Of a stretch of 32,769 nucleotides of DNA, positions 23,306 through 31,591 are shown in pieces. Both the position numbers and the translations under genes were made by a program. Source of the stretch: Roseateles toxinivorans (GTDB lineage Bacteria > Pseudomonadota > Gammaproteobacteria > Burkholderiales > Burkholderiaceae_C); NCBI GenBank assembly GCA_945898095.1, contig CAMDHE010000048.1:1-32769 (forward strand), read 5' to 3'. The notes under the pieces are model-generated. The model ran no database searches. It was not told the origin of the DNA and worked only from the letters and a program-made list of their open reading frames with translations. Each line of letters starts with the position of its first letter. Positions within the stretch are counted from its first letter, which is position 1.

Positions 23306-24558
23306 TTTGTCGCACCGCGCCCGGATTCTTGCAGCCATCGTTCCAACTGGCTCATCAGGCTGGCCCGGTCGAATTGTTCTTTTCCATAGGCTTGTCCGCG
23401 CAGTCCCATCGCATCGCGTTCGCCGGCACTCATGCCTGCGAGTCTAAGTGCGCGCTCGGCAAGCGCGGCGCCATCGCCTGCAGCGCAAACGAGACCGGCC
23501 CCGGCCTCCTCGATTACGCGCGCGCCTTCCCCGTCGAGCATGCCCAGCAGAGGCCGACCGGCAGCCAGATAGCTCTGCACCTTGCCCGGTATCGTCATCG
23601 AAAAAATGGGTTCAGCCTTCAATGACACCAGCAGCGCGTCGGCGCCGTGAAAGAATTCCGGCATCCGGTGCAGCGGGTGGCGGCCGAACATGAAGACGCT
23701 GTCCTGAAGCGCCAAGCGGGTGATGGTCTCGCGCACGGCAGGTGCCGCGCGACCGTCGCCGACGATCAACCAGCGGATGTCGCTGCGATCGCGCAGTCGA
23801 TGCGCGGCGTCGAGGATGGCCGGGAAGTCCTGCGCCTCGCCAATATTGCCTGCAAACATGATGTTGAAATGATGCTGGTGCTCAAGCAGTTCGGGCGCTG
23901 TCGCGGCGTCCAGGCCGACATCGAAAGCTGCCTCGGCCCATTGCGGAAAGTAACGGCTTTTGTGCGGCGCGCCCGACCAGCGTTCGATCGCTGGAAAGAA
24001 TCCCTTGGACTGCGCCAGAATCAAGTCGCAGTGGTTGTAGATGAATTGCACCAGCAGCCCCAACGCATCCAGTAAACGTTTGGATCGCACCAAGCCGACC
24101 GCCGACAGCGTGTCGGGCCACAGGTCGAGCACCCACATCAGCAGCGGGGCGCGTTTAAGTTTCTTCAGCAAGATGGCAGGCAGTGCCGACGTGATCGGCG
24201 ATGTCTCCCAAACGAAGATCGCGTCGAACTTGCGGCCGCGCAGCTTCCACGGACCCGCCAAGCTGGCCCAGAACACGAAACTCAAGTAGTTGAGTAGCAA
24301 TCGCAGACCGCCTTGGCCGCGCGGCCGTAGCGGCACGCGGATCACTTCGGCGCCTGCGTATTGGTTGAAGTCTTCCGGTCGCGCCAGATACTCGGGAAAA
24401 ACCTCACCTTGCGGGTAGTTGGGCCTGCCGGTTAGAACGGTCACCTGGTGGCCGCGGGCGCAGAGTTCGCTGACGATCTCGTTGACGCGAAATGTTTCGG
24501 GCCAGAAGTACTGGCTCACCACGAGAAGGCGCAAGGTTCGGACCTCAGGCGTAGTCAC
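23302..24558 (-). CDS. wbuB: WbuB family 4 glycosyltransferase (copy 2), probable L-FucNAc-type transferase
   Basis: The 418-residue product has LRLLVVSQYFWPETFRVNEI, VTVLTGRPNYPQGEVFPEYL, WVLDLWPDTLSAVGL, FNIMFAGNIGEAQDF and FSMTIPGKVQSYLAAGRPLL, the full WbuB signature. In E. coli O26/O145-type loci, wbuB directly follows fnlABC; here it follows fnlC in the same order. It would transfer L-FucNAc (or its amidino form) from UDP. The GTG at 24558 overlaps the fnlC stop by 14 bases; a TTG at 24534 is another possible start. Compare its paralogue at 20018. Confidence 0.88.
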   Translation of the reverse strand: MTTPEVRTLRLLVVSQYFWPETFRVNEIVSELCARGHQVTVLTGRPNYPQGEVFPEYLARPEDFNQYAGAEVIRVPLRPRGQGGLRLLLNYLSFVFWASLAGPWKLRGRKFDAIFVWETSPITSALPAILLKKLKRAPLLMWVLDLWPDTLSAVGLVRSKRLLDALGLLVQFIYNHCDLILAQSKGFFPAIERWSGAPHKSRYFPQWAEAAFDVGLDAATAPELLEHQHHFNIMFAGNIGEAQDFPAILDAAHRLRDRSDIRWLIVGDGRAAPAVRETITRLALQDSVFMFGRHPLHRMPEFFHGADALLVSLKAEPIFSMTIPGKVQSYLAAGRPLLGMLDGEGARVIEEAGAGLVCAAGDGAALAERALRLAGMSAGERDAMGLRGQAYGKEQFDRASLMSQLERWLQESGRGATN

Positions 24559-25678
24559 GCCAGACGACGCGCTTCACGTAGTCGGTATAGCTGTGGATGA
24601 TGCGCACTACCTTGTCCGAAACGTTGGGCATGCTGTAGTCGGTCACCAGGCGCAGGCTGCGTGCCTCGCCGCGCGCCTGAGTCTGCAAAATCGCCAGGCC
24701 TTGCCGGACGCGCTCGACATTGAGTCCGACCATCATCACCGATGCTTCTTCCATCGCCTCGGGGCGCTCATGCGCCTCGCGCAGATTGAGCGCCGGGAAG
24801 TTCAGGATTGACGACTCCTCATTGATCGTCCCGCTATCCGACAAGACCGCCCGCGAACAGGTTTGCAGCTTCACATAGTCAAGAAAGCCGAGCGGCTTGA
24901 GCAACCGGACTCTAGGATGAAACTGGATGCCTTCGGCATCAATGCGTTTTTGTGTGCGCGGATGCGTCGAAACGATGACCGGCAGCCCATGGTCTTCGGC
25001 GACTGCGTTGAGCACGCCGACCAGCTTGGCAAAGGTTCTGGGCGCCTCGATGTTTTCCTCACGGTGCGCGCTGACGACGAAGTACTGCTGTTCCTGCAAA
25101 CCCAAACGTTCAAGCGCAGTTGATGCGGCAATGCCGTCGCGGTAATGGCTCAAGACCTCGAACATCGGGCTGCCGGTCTTGATCACCAGATCGGGCGGCA
25201 AGCCTTCGCGCAACAGGTATTCGCGCGCGATACTGCTGTAGGTCAGGTTGACGTCGGCGGTGTGGTCGACGATGCGGCGGTTTGTTTCCTCAGGAACGCG
25301 CTGGTCAAAGCAGCGGTTACCGGCTTCCATGTGGAAGATCGGCACCTTGCGGCGCTTGGCCGCGATCACTGCCAGACAGCTGTTGGTATCGCCCAGCACC
25401 AGCATTGCCTCCGGCTGCTCGTCCTCCAGCACCTTGTCGACCTCGGCAATGATGTTGGCAATGGTCTGCGCTGCGCCACCGATCGCCGCATTGAGGAAAT
25501 GCTTGGGTTTGGCCACGCCGAGGTCGTCGAAGAAAACCTGGTTCAGCTCGTAGTCGTAGTTTTGGCCGGTGTGCACCAGCACATGGTCGCAATGCTCGTC
25601 CAACCGGGCCATGACGCGCGACAGGCGAATGATTTCCGGCCTTGTGCCGACGACGGTCATTACCTTCAATTTTTTCAT
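24545..25678 (-). CDS. fnlC: FnlC/WbjD UDP-N-acetyl sugar C-2 epimerase (UDP-L-FucNAc synthesis)
   Basis: The 377-residue WecB-fold protein starts KKLKVMTVVGTRPEIIRLSR (the GTRPE motif of non-hydrolysing epimerases). It has HTGQNYDYELN, VLGDTNSCLAVIAAKRRKVP, HMEAGNRCFDQRVPEETNRR, STHPRT and SDSGTINEESSILNFP. The form HMEAGNRCFD is typical of the WbjD/CapG subgroup. In the known pathway it converts UDP-L-PneNAc to UDP-L-FucNAc. ATG 25678 overlaps the fnlB stop (ATGA); an upstream in-frame ATG at 25738 lies within fnlB. Confidence 0.93.
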   Translation of the reverse strand: MKKLKVMTVVGTRPEIIRLSRVMARLDEHCDHVLVHTGQNYDYELNQVFFDDLGVAKPKHFLNAAIGGAAQTIANIIAEVDKVLEDEQPEAMLVLGDTNSCLAVIAAKRRKVPIFHMEAGNRCFDQRVPEETNRRIVDHTADVNLTYSSIAREYLLREGLPPDLVIKTGSPMFEVLSHYRDGIAASTALERLGLQEQQYFVVSAHREENIEAPRTFAKLVGVLNAVAEDHGLPVIVSTHPRTQKRIDAEGIQFHPRVRLLKPLGFLDYVKLQTCSRAVLSDSGTINEESSILNFPALNLREAHERPEAMEEASVMMVGLNVERVRQGLAILQTQARGEARSLRLVTDYSMPNVSDKVVRIIHSYTDYVKRVVWRDYA

Positions 25679-26787
25679 TGATTGACCTTCATGCTGATTG
25701 TGTCGGGGCGCTGACGGTCGAATATCTCGTTGACCCACACCATGACGAGCAGCTCGTCCTCTCCGATGTTGGTGATGTTATGGGTCCAGCCGGGGATGGT
25801 TTCGACGATCGTCGCTTCTCCGCCGCATGTCACCAGTTCATGGGTTTCGCCGCTGTCGATCTGGCGGAAGCCGAAGCGCGCCTTGCCCTTGATGACAAGG
25901 AATTTTTCGGATTTGGTGTGGTGGTAATGCTCGCCGCGTGTGATGCCTGGTCCGGCGGTGAAGTATGAGAACTGACCGCAGTCAGGCGTTTTCAGCATCT
26001 CGACGAAAACGCCGCGCGGGTCGGCGTGGCGCGGCACCTCATAGGCAAAAGCCTCGGCCGGCAGGTGACTGACGTAGGTGGCGTAAAGCGCGCGCGTCAA
26101 GCCGGTACCGACGCGGTCGGTCAGCAGATTGCTGCGCGTGTCACGAAAGCCTTGCAAGGTCGCGGCGAGCTCGCCAACGGTCGTGTCATAGGTCGGTTGG
26201 ACTTCAACGAATCCGCCCGGCGCCAAGGGCTTGTCCAGCAATGCCAGCATAAGGTCAACAACGTCGTCAATGTAGACCAGGCACAACGGCCCGTTCGGAT
26301 CGTTGACCGTGACAGCCATGCCGCGCGCGATGTTATGGCAGAACGTGGCGACCACCGAGTTGTAGTTCGGCCGGCACCACTTGCCGAACACATTGGTCAG
26401 ACGGAACAGATGCACCGGCACCCGGCATTGCCGGCCGTAATGCTGTAACGCCTCTTCCGCCGCGCGCTTGCTGCGACCGTAGCTGTTGTCAAGCAAGGCC
26501 TGGATTGATGAGGCGAAGGCGAGCGCCGGTGGGTTGGGCAGACTTCCCAGGATCGCGCAAAGGCGCAGGCTGAAATCGGCGTTCCCGTCCTCGAACTCCC
26601 CGGGATCCTGTGGTCGGTTCACACCAGCCAGGTGAAAAACGAACTGCAGCCCCTGCAATTGCTCGATCAGTTCGCTGTCGCTGGCGCGGTGCGAGATCAG
26701 GCGGACATCGTCGTGCCCTCGCTCCTTCAGACGCCAGCGCAGATTGCGCCCGACAAATCCCGACGCGCCGGTGATTGCGATGTGCAT
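25675..26787 (-). CDS. fnlB: FnlB/WbjC bifunctional 3-epimerase and 4-reductase
   Basis: The 370-residue protein joins a short-chain dehydrogenase (MHIAITGASGFVGRNLRWRL, GASGFVG; SYGRSKRAAEEAL as Tyr-x3-Lys) to a C-terminal cupin (about 245-370). The cupin has GEHYHHTKSEKFLVIKGKAR, with metal-type His residues, then PGWTHNITNIGEDELLVMVW. This is the WbjC/CapF layout: the cupin epimerises C-3 and the reductase uses NADPH at C-4, giving UDP-L-PneNAc. The ATG at 26787 is preceded by GGAGG inside the end of fnlA. Stop and next start overlap. Confidence 0.93.
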   Translation of the reverse strand: MHIAITGASGFVGRNLRWRLKERGHDDVRLISHRASDSELIEQLQGLQFVFHLAGVNRPQDPGEFEDGNADFSLRLCAILGSLPNPPALAFASSIQALLDNSYGRSKRAAEEALQHYGRQCRVPVHLFRLTNVFGKWCRPNYNSVVATFCHNIARGMAVTVNDPNGPLCLVYIDDVVDLMLALLDKPLAPGGFVEVQPTYDTTVGELAATLQGFRDTRSNLLTDRVGTGLTRALYATYVSHLPAEAFAYEVPRHADPRGVFVEMLKTPDCGQFSYFTAGPGITRGEHYHHTKSEKFLVIKGKARFGFRQIDSGETHELVTCGGEATIVETIPGWTHNITNIGEDELLVMVWVNEIFDRQRPDTISMKVNQ

Positions 26788-26791
26788 GGCT

Positions 26792-27826
26792 TCAATCCTC
26801 CTCGACGGCAAGTTCGCCGCGAGCGATGCGCTGCATGGAATCGAGTTTGAGCAGCAACTGTTTCATGGCCGGGACATCGAGACGAGTCGTGTTGTGCGAG
26901 TTGTAATCGTCGCTGCCGCTGATCCGCTCCTCGCCCTGTTCGACGAATTTGCCGTAATTGAGATCGCGTCCATCCGGCGGCACGCGGAAATATTCGCCTA
27001 GGTCTTCGGCTGTAGCGCGCTCCTCGCGGCTCAGCAGGGCTTCATAGAGCTTTTCGCCATGCCGGGTACCGATCACCCGCACTTCGTGCGTTGGCTTGCC
27101 CATGATGTCCAGCATGGCCCTTGCAAGTACCTCGACCGTTGCCGCAGGCGCTTTTTGCACAAAGATGTCGCCGTTGTTGCCATGTTTGAACGCGTAGAGC
27201 ACCAGTTCCACCGCGTCATCGAGCGTCATCATGAAGCGAGTCATCAATGGGTCGGTAATCGTGATCGGCCGACCGGCCTGGATCTGCTCGATGAACAAGG
27301 GGATCACGGAGCCACGCGATGCCATCACATTGCCGTAGCGCGTGCCGCTGATGATGGTGTTCGTGCCTTCAAGATTGCGCGATGCAGCGACCATCACCTT
27401 TTCCATCATCGCTTTGGAGATGCCCATCGCGTTGATCGGATAGACGGCCTTGTCGGTGCTCAGGCACACCACACGCTTGACTCCTGCAGCAATGGCGGCC
27501 TCAAGCACGTTTTCGGTGCCCAGTACATTGGTCCGTACCGCTTCCATCGGATGGAACTCGCAGGATGGAACCTGCTTCAGCGCTGCCGCATGAAAACAAT
27601 AATCAACGCCCCGCATTGCCGAGGCAATCGCCCGCGAGTCGCGCACGCAGCCAATGTAGAACTTCAGCTTGGCGTGGTGATAGCGCTTGCGCATATCGTC
27701 CTGCTTCTTCTCGTCGCGGCTGAAGATGCGGATTTCGCGCAGATCCGAGTCGAGAAAACGGCGCAGAACAGCATTGCCGAAGCTGCCGGTGCCGCCTGTG
27801 ATCAGAAGGGTTTTGTCATTGAACAT
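26792..27826 (-). CDS. fnlA: FnlA/WbjB UDP-GlcNAc C-5-inverting 4,6-dehydratase
   Basis: The 344-residue protein has GGTGSFG at 11-17, RIFSRDEKKQDDMRKRY, HAAALKQVPSCEFHPMEAVR and STDKAVYPINAMGISK. As in CapE/WbjB, the usual Tyr of the Tyr-x3-Lys pair is Met (MGISK), a subgroup trait, not a defect. It converts UDP-GlcNAc to UDP-4-keto L-sugars, the entry to both L-FucNAc and L-RhaNAc/L-QuiNAc. The ATG at 27826 gives the standard family length; the longer frame adds 49 unrelated residues overlapping hisF. It lies eight bases after the hisF-like gene. Confidence 0.95.
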   Translation of the reverse strand: MFNDKTLLITGGTGSFGNAVLRRFLDSDLREIRIFSRDEKKQDDMRKRYHHAKLKFYIGCVRDSRAIASAMRGVDYCFHAAALKQVPSCEFHPMEAVRTNVLGTENVLEAAIAAGVKRVVCLSTDKAVYPINAMGISKAMMEKVMVAASRNLEGTNTIISGTRYGNVMASRGSVIPLFIEQIQAGRPITITDPLMTRFMMTLDDAVELVLYAFKHGNNGDIFVQKAPAATVEVLARAMLDIMGKPTHEVRVIGTRHGEKLYEALLSREERATAEDLGEYFRVPPDGRDLNYGKFVEQGEERISGSDDYNSHNTTRLDVPAMKQLLLKLDSMQRIARGELAVEED

Positions 27827-27834
27827 GATTGATT

Positions 27835-28632
27835 TTATTGAACGCTTGGCCAAGGCAGTGTTGCTTTGCAGAGTTGATCCTTCTGCTGCGGCGTGGGGTA
27901 GTTGATCAGCACAGCGCGATATTTGCCCTTGAACACGAACAGACTGCCGGCAGCAGCGCCGACGAGGCCGCATGCGCCCAGCAAAGCAGCAATGTCGTCG
28001 AGCGAGCCTGCGCCGCCGAGCATTGTCAGAGGGACACGCAAAGAGGCCCGCATCTGCTGCGCCAGTGCCAAGTCATAGCCTGCCATCTCGCCATCGCGAT
28101 CCACCGAGTTGATGACGATTTCGCCCGCGCCGGCATCCTGCAGCGTCAGCGCAAATGCCACGGGGTCCTGCTTGTGTGCCGTCTTGGCGTTGTGTGTGCA
28201 CAACTCATAGCCCTTGGCGAACAGGCCCGACTTGCGGCGCACATCCAGTACGGCGACCACACTCTGCCGCCCAATGGCGTCGGAGATGCGCGTTATCAAT
28301 GTCGGGTCGGCAAGCGCCGCGGCGCTGACTGCCACTTTCTCGACGCCCAAATCGATGATGCGGGCGGCTTGTTCGGCCGTGGTGACGCCGCCGCCATAGC
28401 AAAGCGGCATGCGGCATTCAGCGGCTAATTTGGCGATCAATGCATAGTTGGGCTCGGCTCGGTTGACGGTGGCATCAATGTCAAGCACCACCAATTCGTC
28501 GGTTTCCTTCTCATTGAAGATCTTCACCGCATTGATCGGGTCGCCAACATACTTGGGTGCCTTGAAGGCCTGGGTCTTGACCAGGCCACCCTTGTGGATC
28601 AGCAGGCAGGGAATGATTCGGGGGCGCAGCAT
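27835..28632 (-). CDS. HisF-like (WbuZ/HisF2) ammonia-channelling partner, catalytic Asp11 lost
   Basis: The 265-residue TIM-barrel protein aligns with HisF without gaps at the N-terminus: MLRPRIIPCL then Leu11 where HisF has Asp11, DIDATVNR, LCYGGGVTT, VVAVLDVRRKSG (Asp130 kept) and INSVDRDGEMAGYDL. Asp11 and Asp130 are the acid-base pair of imidazole glycerol phosphate synthase, so normal histidine-pathway catalysis is unlikely. In polysaccharide loci, HisH/HisF-like pairs are thought to deliver ammonia to a WbpG/LfnA/WbuX amidotransferase. The start ATG 28632 lies four bases after the hisH-like stop. It is not the housekeeping hisF: no other his gene is nearby. Confidence 0.9.
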   Translation of the reverse strand: MLRPRIIPCLLIHKGGLVKTQAFKAPKYVGDPINAVKIFNEKETDELVVLDIDATVNRAEPNYALIAKLAAECRMPLCYGGGVTTAEQAARIIDLGVEKVAVSAAALADPTLITRISDAIGRQSVVAVLDVRRKSGLFAKGYELCTHNAKTAHKQDPVAFALTLQDAGAGEIVINSVDRDGEMAGYDLALAQQMRASLRVPLTMLGGAGSLDDIAALLGACGLVGAAAGSLFVFKGKYRAVLINYPTPQQKDQLCKATLPWPSVQ

Positions 28633-28636
28633 GGCT

Positions 28637-29251
28637 CTACAGTTCCGCAAAATTCTTCAGCAACTGCGCGCCGAAGTGATGACTTTTTTCAGGGTGACAC
28701 TGCACGCCATGGATATGCCCCTTCGACACCACGCAGTCGAAATTCAACCCGTACTCGGCCGTGGCGGCCACATCGGCGTCGTCATCGCAGTCGAAGTAAT
28801 ATGAATGTAAAAAGTAAAAACGCGGATCGGCTTCAAAGCCGCTGAACAAGCGGTGGTCCGGTTTGACCGCGAGATCGTTCCAACCCATATGCGGCATTGG
28901 CAGCTTCTGGGCCAACGGGTTCGACTCAAACGAACGCACCCGACCCGGCACCCAGTTCAGGCCCGGCAGCACGCCCTCGTCGCTTGCGGTTGCCAGCATC
29001 TGCATGCCAACGCAAACGCCCAGCACCGGCACCTGCTGACCCAGCACTAGGTCTTCCAGTGCCGGCCGCATTCCAGATTGATTGAGTTTGCGCATGGCGG
29101 GGTCGAATGCACCGACACCGGGCAATATCAGACGCGTTGCACAAGCCAAGTCAGCGGCGCTTTGTGCCCGGGTGGCCGGCAGATCCAGGCGTTTGAACAT
29201 GGTCATGAAGGCCTGGATATTTCCCACTCCATAGTCGACGACGCAAATCAT
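28637..29251 (-). CDS. HisH-like (WbuY/HisH2) glutamine amidotransferase
   Basis: The 204-residue class I glutamine amidotransferase has an intact triad: Cys80 in GVCVGMQ, His186 and Glu188 in GVQCHPEKSH. The oxyanion region LPGVGAFD and the N-terminus CVVDYGVGNIQ are normal for HisH. It hydrolyses glutamine to ammonia, to be channelled through the HisF-like barrel at 27835. Its ATG overlaps the stop of the LfnA-like gene (ATGA), so the three proteins should be made together. Confidence 0.92.
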   Translation of the reverse strand: MICVVDYGVGNIQAFMTMFKRLDLPATRAQSAADLACATRLILPGVGAFDPAMRKLNQSGMRPALEDLVLGQQVPVLGVCVGMQMLATASDEGVLPGLNWVPGRVRSFESNPLAQKLPMPHMGWNDLAVKPDHRLFSGFEADPRFYFLHSYYFDCDDDADVAATAEYGLNFDCVVSKGHIHGVQCHPEKSHHFGAQLLKNFAEL

Positions 29252-30399
29252 CGAAAGTACCTTTTCTCCAAACCCAGCCAGCGCATCGCGTTCGCGCCAA
29301 AGCCAATCATCCAGCGCTTGTTGCGGTAGTCGCGGTAGGTCTTGTTCTTGCCGTCGAAGATCTGCTGCAGTTCCTGGACGGTGAGGTCGAGTTTGTGGGC
29401 CACATACTCAAATTCCTGGCGCAGGAAATGCTCGTCCATCTCGGGCTTGGCCAGGCGCTCCAATGCTGCCGCGCGCGTCATCTGGCCGGTCATGATCAGA
29501 CTGGAGAAATGCGCGCGGCGCTTGTGAAAACCGAATTTGCGCGGCAGCCAGTAATCCTCATAGAAGCGCGTAAACCGCGATTCATGGTGCTTGTGCTGGA
29601 AGCGCTGCCAGCCAAAGCGGCGCTCGAGTTCGTTCTCGGCTTCGTTCTTGACGAAGGACACTAGGTTCAGCGGGTGATGCACCGTCATGCCGAGGATCTT
29701 CTGGTCGTAAAGCTTGTAGACCAGGATGTCAGTGAGTGGAAAGGTCTCGAGCGGGCGCTTGCCAAAGCGACGGTGGATGTCGCCGAACAACAGCTTGTCG
29801 ATGCCCAGGTAGCCACCCCACTCCTCGGGTTCGCGGCAGCACTCGGTCGAGAAATTCGAGCCGGTGATCACGTGCTTGATGCCGTGCTGGCGGGCGAACT
29901 TGTAGAGCGAGGAGAAAAAGGATGCATCCTGAGGCAAGTCCTGATCAGGGATCTGCGAACGCAAGAAAGCCACCTGCAGGTCTTTCATCTCTTCCCAGTT
30001 AATGACCTCGGTGTACAACTCCACCCCCAAGCCGTCGACCAGTTTCTCGATATTGCCAACCGCCTGATCGGTGTTCCAGCCCGCATCCACATGGAACAGC
30101 AGCGGCCGCAAGCCCATTTTTTCCTTGGCCAGGTAGGTTACGTAAGAGCTGTCCAAGCCACCGCTCAGGCCGATGATGCAGTCGAAATCCTTGCCCTTAC
30201 CCGCCGCGCGGATCTTGTCGGCCAGTTGCATCAACTCGGTATTGCCGCGCGCGTCGGTATGCCAGTTTGGCGCTATGGTCTTTGCAAAATTGCTGCAGTA
30301 ATCGCACTCACCCTGAGCATCGAAAATGATGCTCGGGTCGGAGGTGTCCATGATGCAGTGGGTGCAGATTTGGTACGGGCGCTTGATAGAAGTGGTCAC
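29248..30399 (-). CDS. LfnA/WbuX/WbpG-type N-acetyl sugar amidotransferase
   Basis: The 383-residue protein has two Cys pairs near its N-terminus (CTHC at 12-15, CDYC at 32-35), likely zinc-binding, and the ATP-pyrophosphatase loop SGGLDSS at 79-85. Further family marks are FHVDAGWNTDQAVGNIEKLV and TGSNFSTECCREP. WbpG-family proteins use ATP and ammonia to turn an acetamido group into an acetamidino group. LfnA (P. aeruginosa O12) and WbuX (E. coli O145) are needed for L-FucNAm, and this gene sits with the same fnlABC and hisHF partners. The GTG at 30399 is the only start keeping the Cys pairs. No membrane helix is obvious. Confidence 0.9.
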   Translation of the reverse strand: MTTSIKRPYQICTHCIMDTSDPSIIFDAQGECDYCSNFAKTIAPNWHTDARGNTELMQLADKIRAAGKGKDFDCIIGLSGGLDSSYVTYLAKEKMGLRPLLFHVDAGWNTDQAVGNIEKLVDGLGVELYTEVINWEEMKDLQVAFLRSQIPDQDLPQDASFFSSLYKFARQHGIKHVITGSNFSTECCREPEEWGGYLGIDKLLFGDIHRRFGKRPLETFPLTDILVYKLYDQKILGMTVHHPLNLVSFVKNEAENELERRFGWQRFQHKHHESRFTRFYEDYWLPRKFGFHKRRAHFSSLIMTGQMTRAAALERLAKPEMDEHFLRQEFEYVAHKLDLTVQELQQIFDGKNKTYRDYRNKRWMIGFGANAMRWLGLEKRYFR

Positions 30400-30423
30400 T
30401 GGAAACGCTCTCTCGGTTCTTCA

Positions 30424-31518
30424 TTAGTAGTTGCGCAGCGCCAGCTTCTTCAGGCGCAGTGCAGGTCTCTCGACCCATCGCCAGGAAGCCAGTGCCAAAG
30501 CCAGCGTGGCAATGCTGGCAGCGATCACGTACCACTGTGTGCCCGTCAAGCCATAGAAGACCAGCAGGTTAATCACGGGCATGTGGTAAATGTAAACGCC
30601 ATAGGAAATGTCATTGCGACCCAGCAGGCGTTCGGACAGCGTGGGCCGGGTGTAGGCGAGTCGAAAAACCAGTATCGCCAGCAGCAGATAGGACATCGGG
30701 TTGATCTCGTTGCCGGTGACTCGATAGCCGAGCCAATAGCCAAGAACGCCGATGGCGGCATAAGCTGCCAGAAGCGTGAACGGATGAAAACCGAGCAAGC
30801 GCTGCTGCCAGTCGCTGCGGGTCGACAACCATGCACCCAACACGAACATGTACAACCAGGGCGGAAAACTGACGGAGAACAGTTTGGCGCCAAAGCCCTG
30901 CGTCCAATAGGACATGGCGACGTTAGCAAAGGCACCTACGGCAAGAATCAGCGCCCAGGCCCAGCGTCGGTTCAAGGTCATCCAAGCCAGCAGTGGAGTC
31001 AGCAGATAGAACTGCAGTTCTACCGCTACTGTCCACAGGCTGCCATTGATGGACCCCACGCCGAAGCCTCGCATGAACTCGGCGTTGTAGATCTGCATAA
31101 CACTGAGTTGCGCGGCCGCCCAGACCAGGAAAGGTCGCGAAGCGAGCACAGACCATGAGAGGTAGCCTGTGCTCACCACGGCGACTATGGATACGACGAA
31201 GCAGCCGATCAGCGCCGGGTAGATGCGCAGCAACCGGTTGATGGCGAATTGGGTCAGGCTGCGGCTGTTACTGTGAGATTGAAAAATGAGGTAGCCGCTG
31301 ATGAAGAAGAACACCGGCACGCCCGGGAAGATGCCCAGCAATTCCGTCCACGAACCGGCGAAGCCGAGGTGCACCAAGGCGTGTTTAAGCATCACCTGAA
31401 GCGCTGCCAGAAGCCGGATCAGGTCGAAGTTGTTTGCCGTTTGCAGGGGCTTGGGTTGAAAGGAAGCGGTGGCTGCAGCGAACATGCTCGGTATGGCAAT
31501 CAGATTGGAAGCCGCCAT
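30424..31518 (-). CDS. Acyltransferase 3 family membrane protein
   Basis: The 364-residue polytopic protein (about ten hydrophobic segments) begins its core with NNFDLIRLLAALQVMLKHAL, carrying the Arg/His features of acyltransferase 3, then PGVPVFFFISGYLIFQS and NGSLWTVAVELQFYLLTPLL, both family hallmarks. It probably O-acetylates the polysaccharide repeat, taking acetyl from the cytoplasmic side. The start is either ATG 31518 or an in-frame ATG at 31485; neither has a clear ribosome binding site. It lies 24 bases ahead of the LfnA-like gene. Confidence 0.9.
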   Translation of the reverse strand: MAASNLIAIPSMFAAATASFQPKPLQTANNFDLIRLLAALQVMLKHALVHLGFAGSWTELLGIFPGVPVFFFISGYLIFQSHSNSRSLTQFAINRLLRIYPALIGCFVVSIVAVVSTGYLSWSVLASRPFLVWAAAQLSVMQIYNAEFMRGFGVGSINGSLWTVAVELQFYLLTPLLAWMTLNRRWAWALILAVGAFANVAMSYWTQGFGAKLFSVSFPPWLYMFVLGAWLSTRSDWQQRLLGFHPFTLLAAYAAIGVLGYWLGYRVTGNEINPMSYLLLAILVFRLAYTRPTLSERLLGRNDISYGVYIYHMPVINLLVFYGLTGTQWYVIAASIATLALALASWRWVERPALRLKKLALRNY

Positions 31519-31591
31519 GCATTAGCGCGAACGGCATCGGCGCAAGGAGATTTTATGGTCTTGTGATCGACGCGATTATTGCACTGACGAT

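Noticed and set aside
27835-29251. Housekeeping histidine biosynthesis (hisH-hisF)
   Set aside because: No other his genes adjoin, the HisF-like protein lacks Asp11, and the pair is coupled to an LfnA/WbpG-type gene in a sugar locus.
29674-31158. 494-codon plus-strand open frame across the amidotransferase and acyltransferase genes
   Set aside because: It spans two well-supported minus-strand genes in antisense; the length is explained by high GC, and the product has no family feature.
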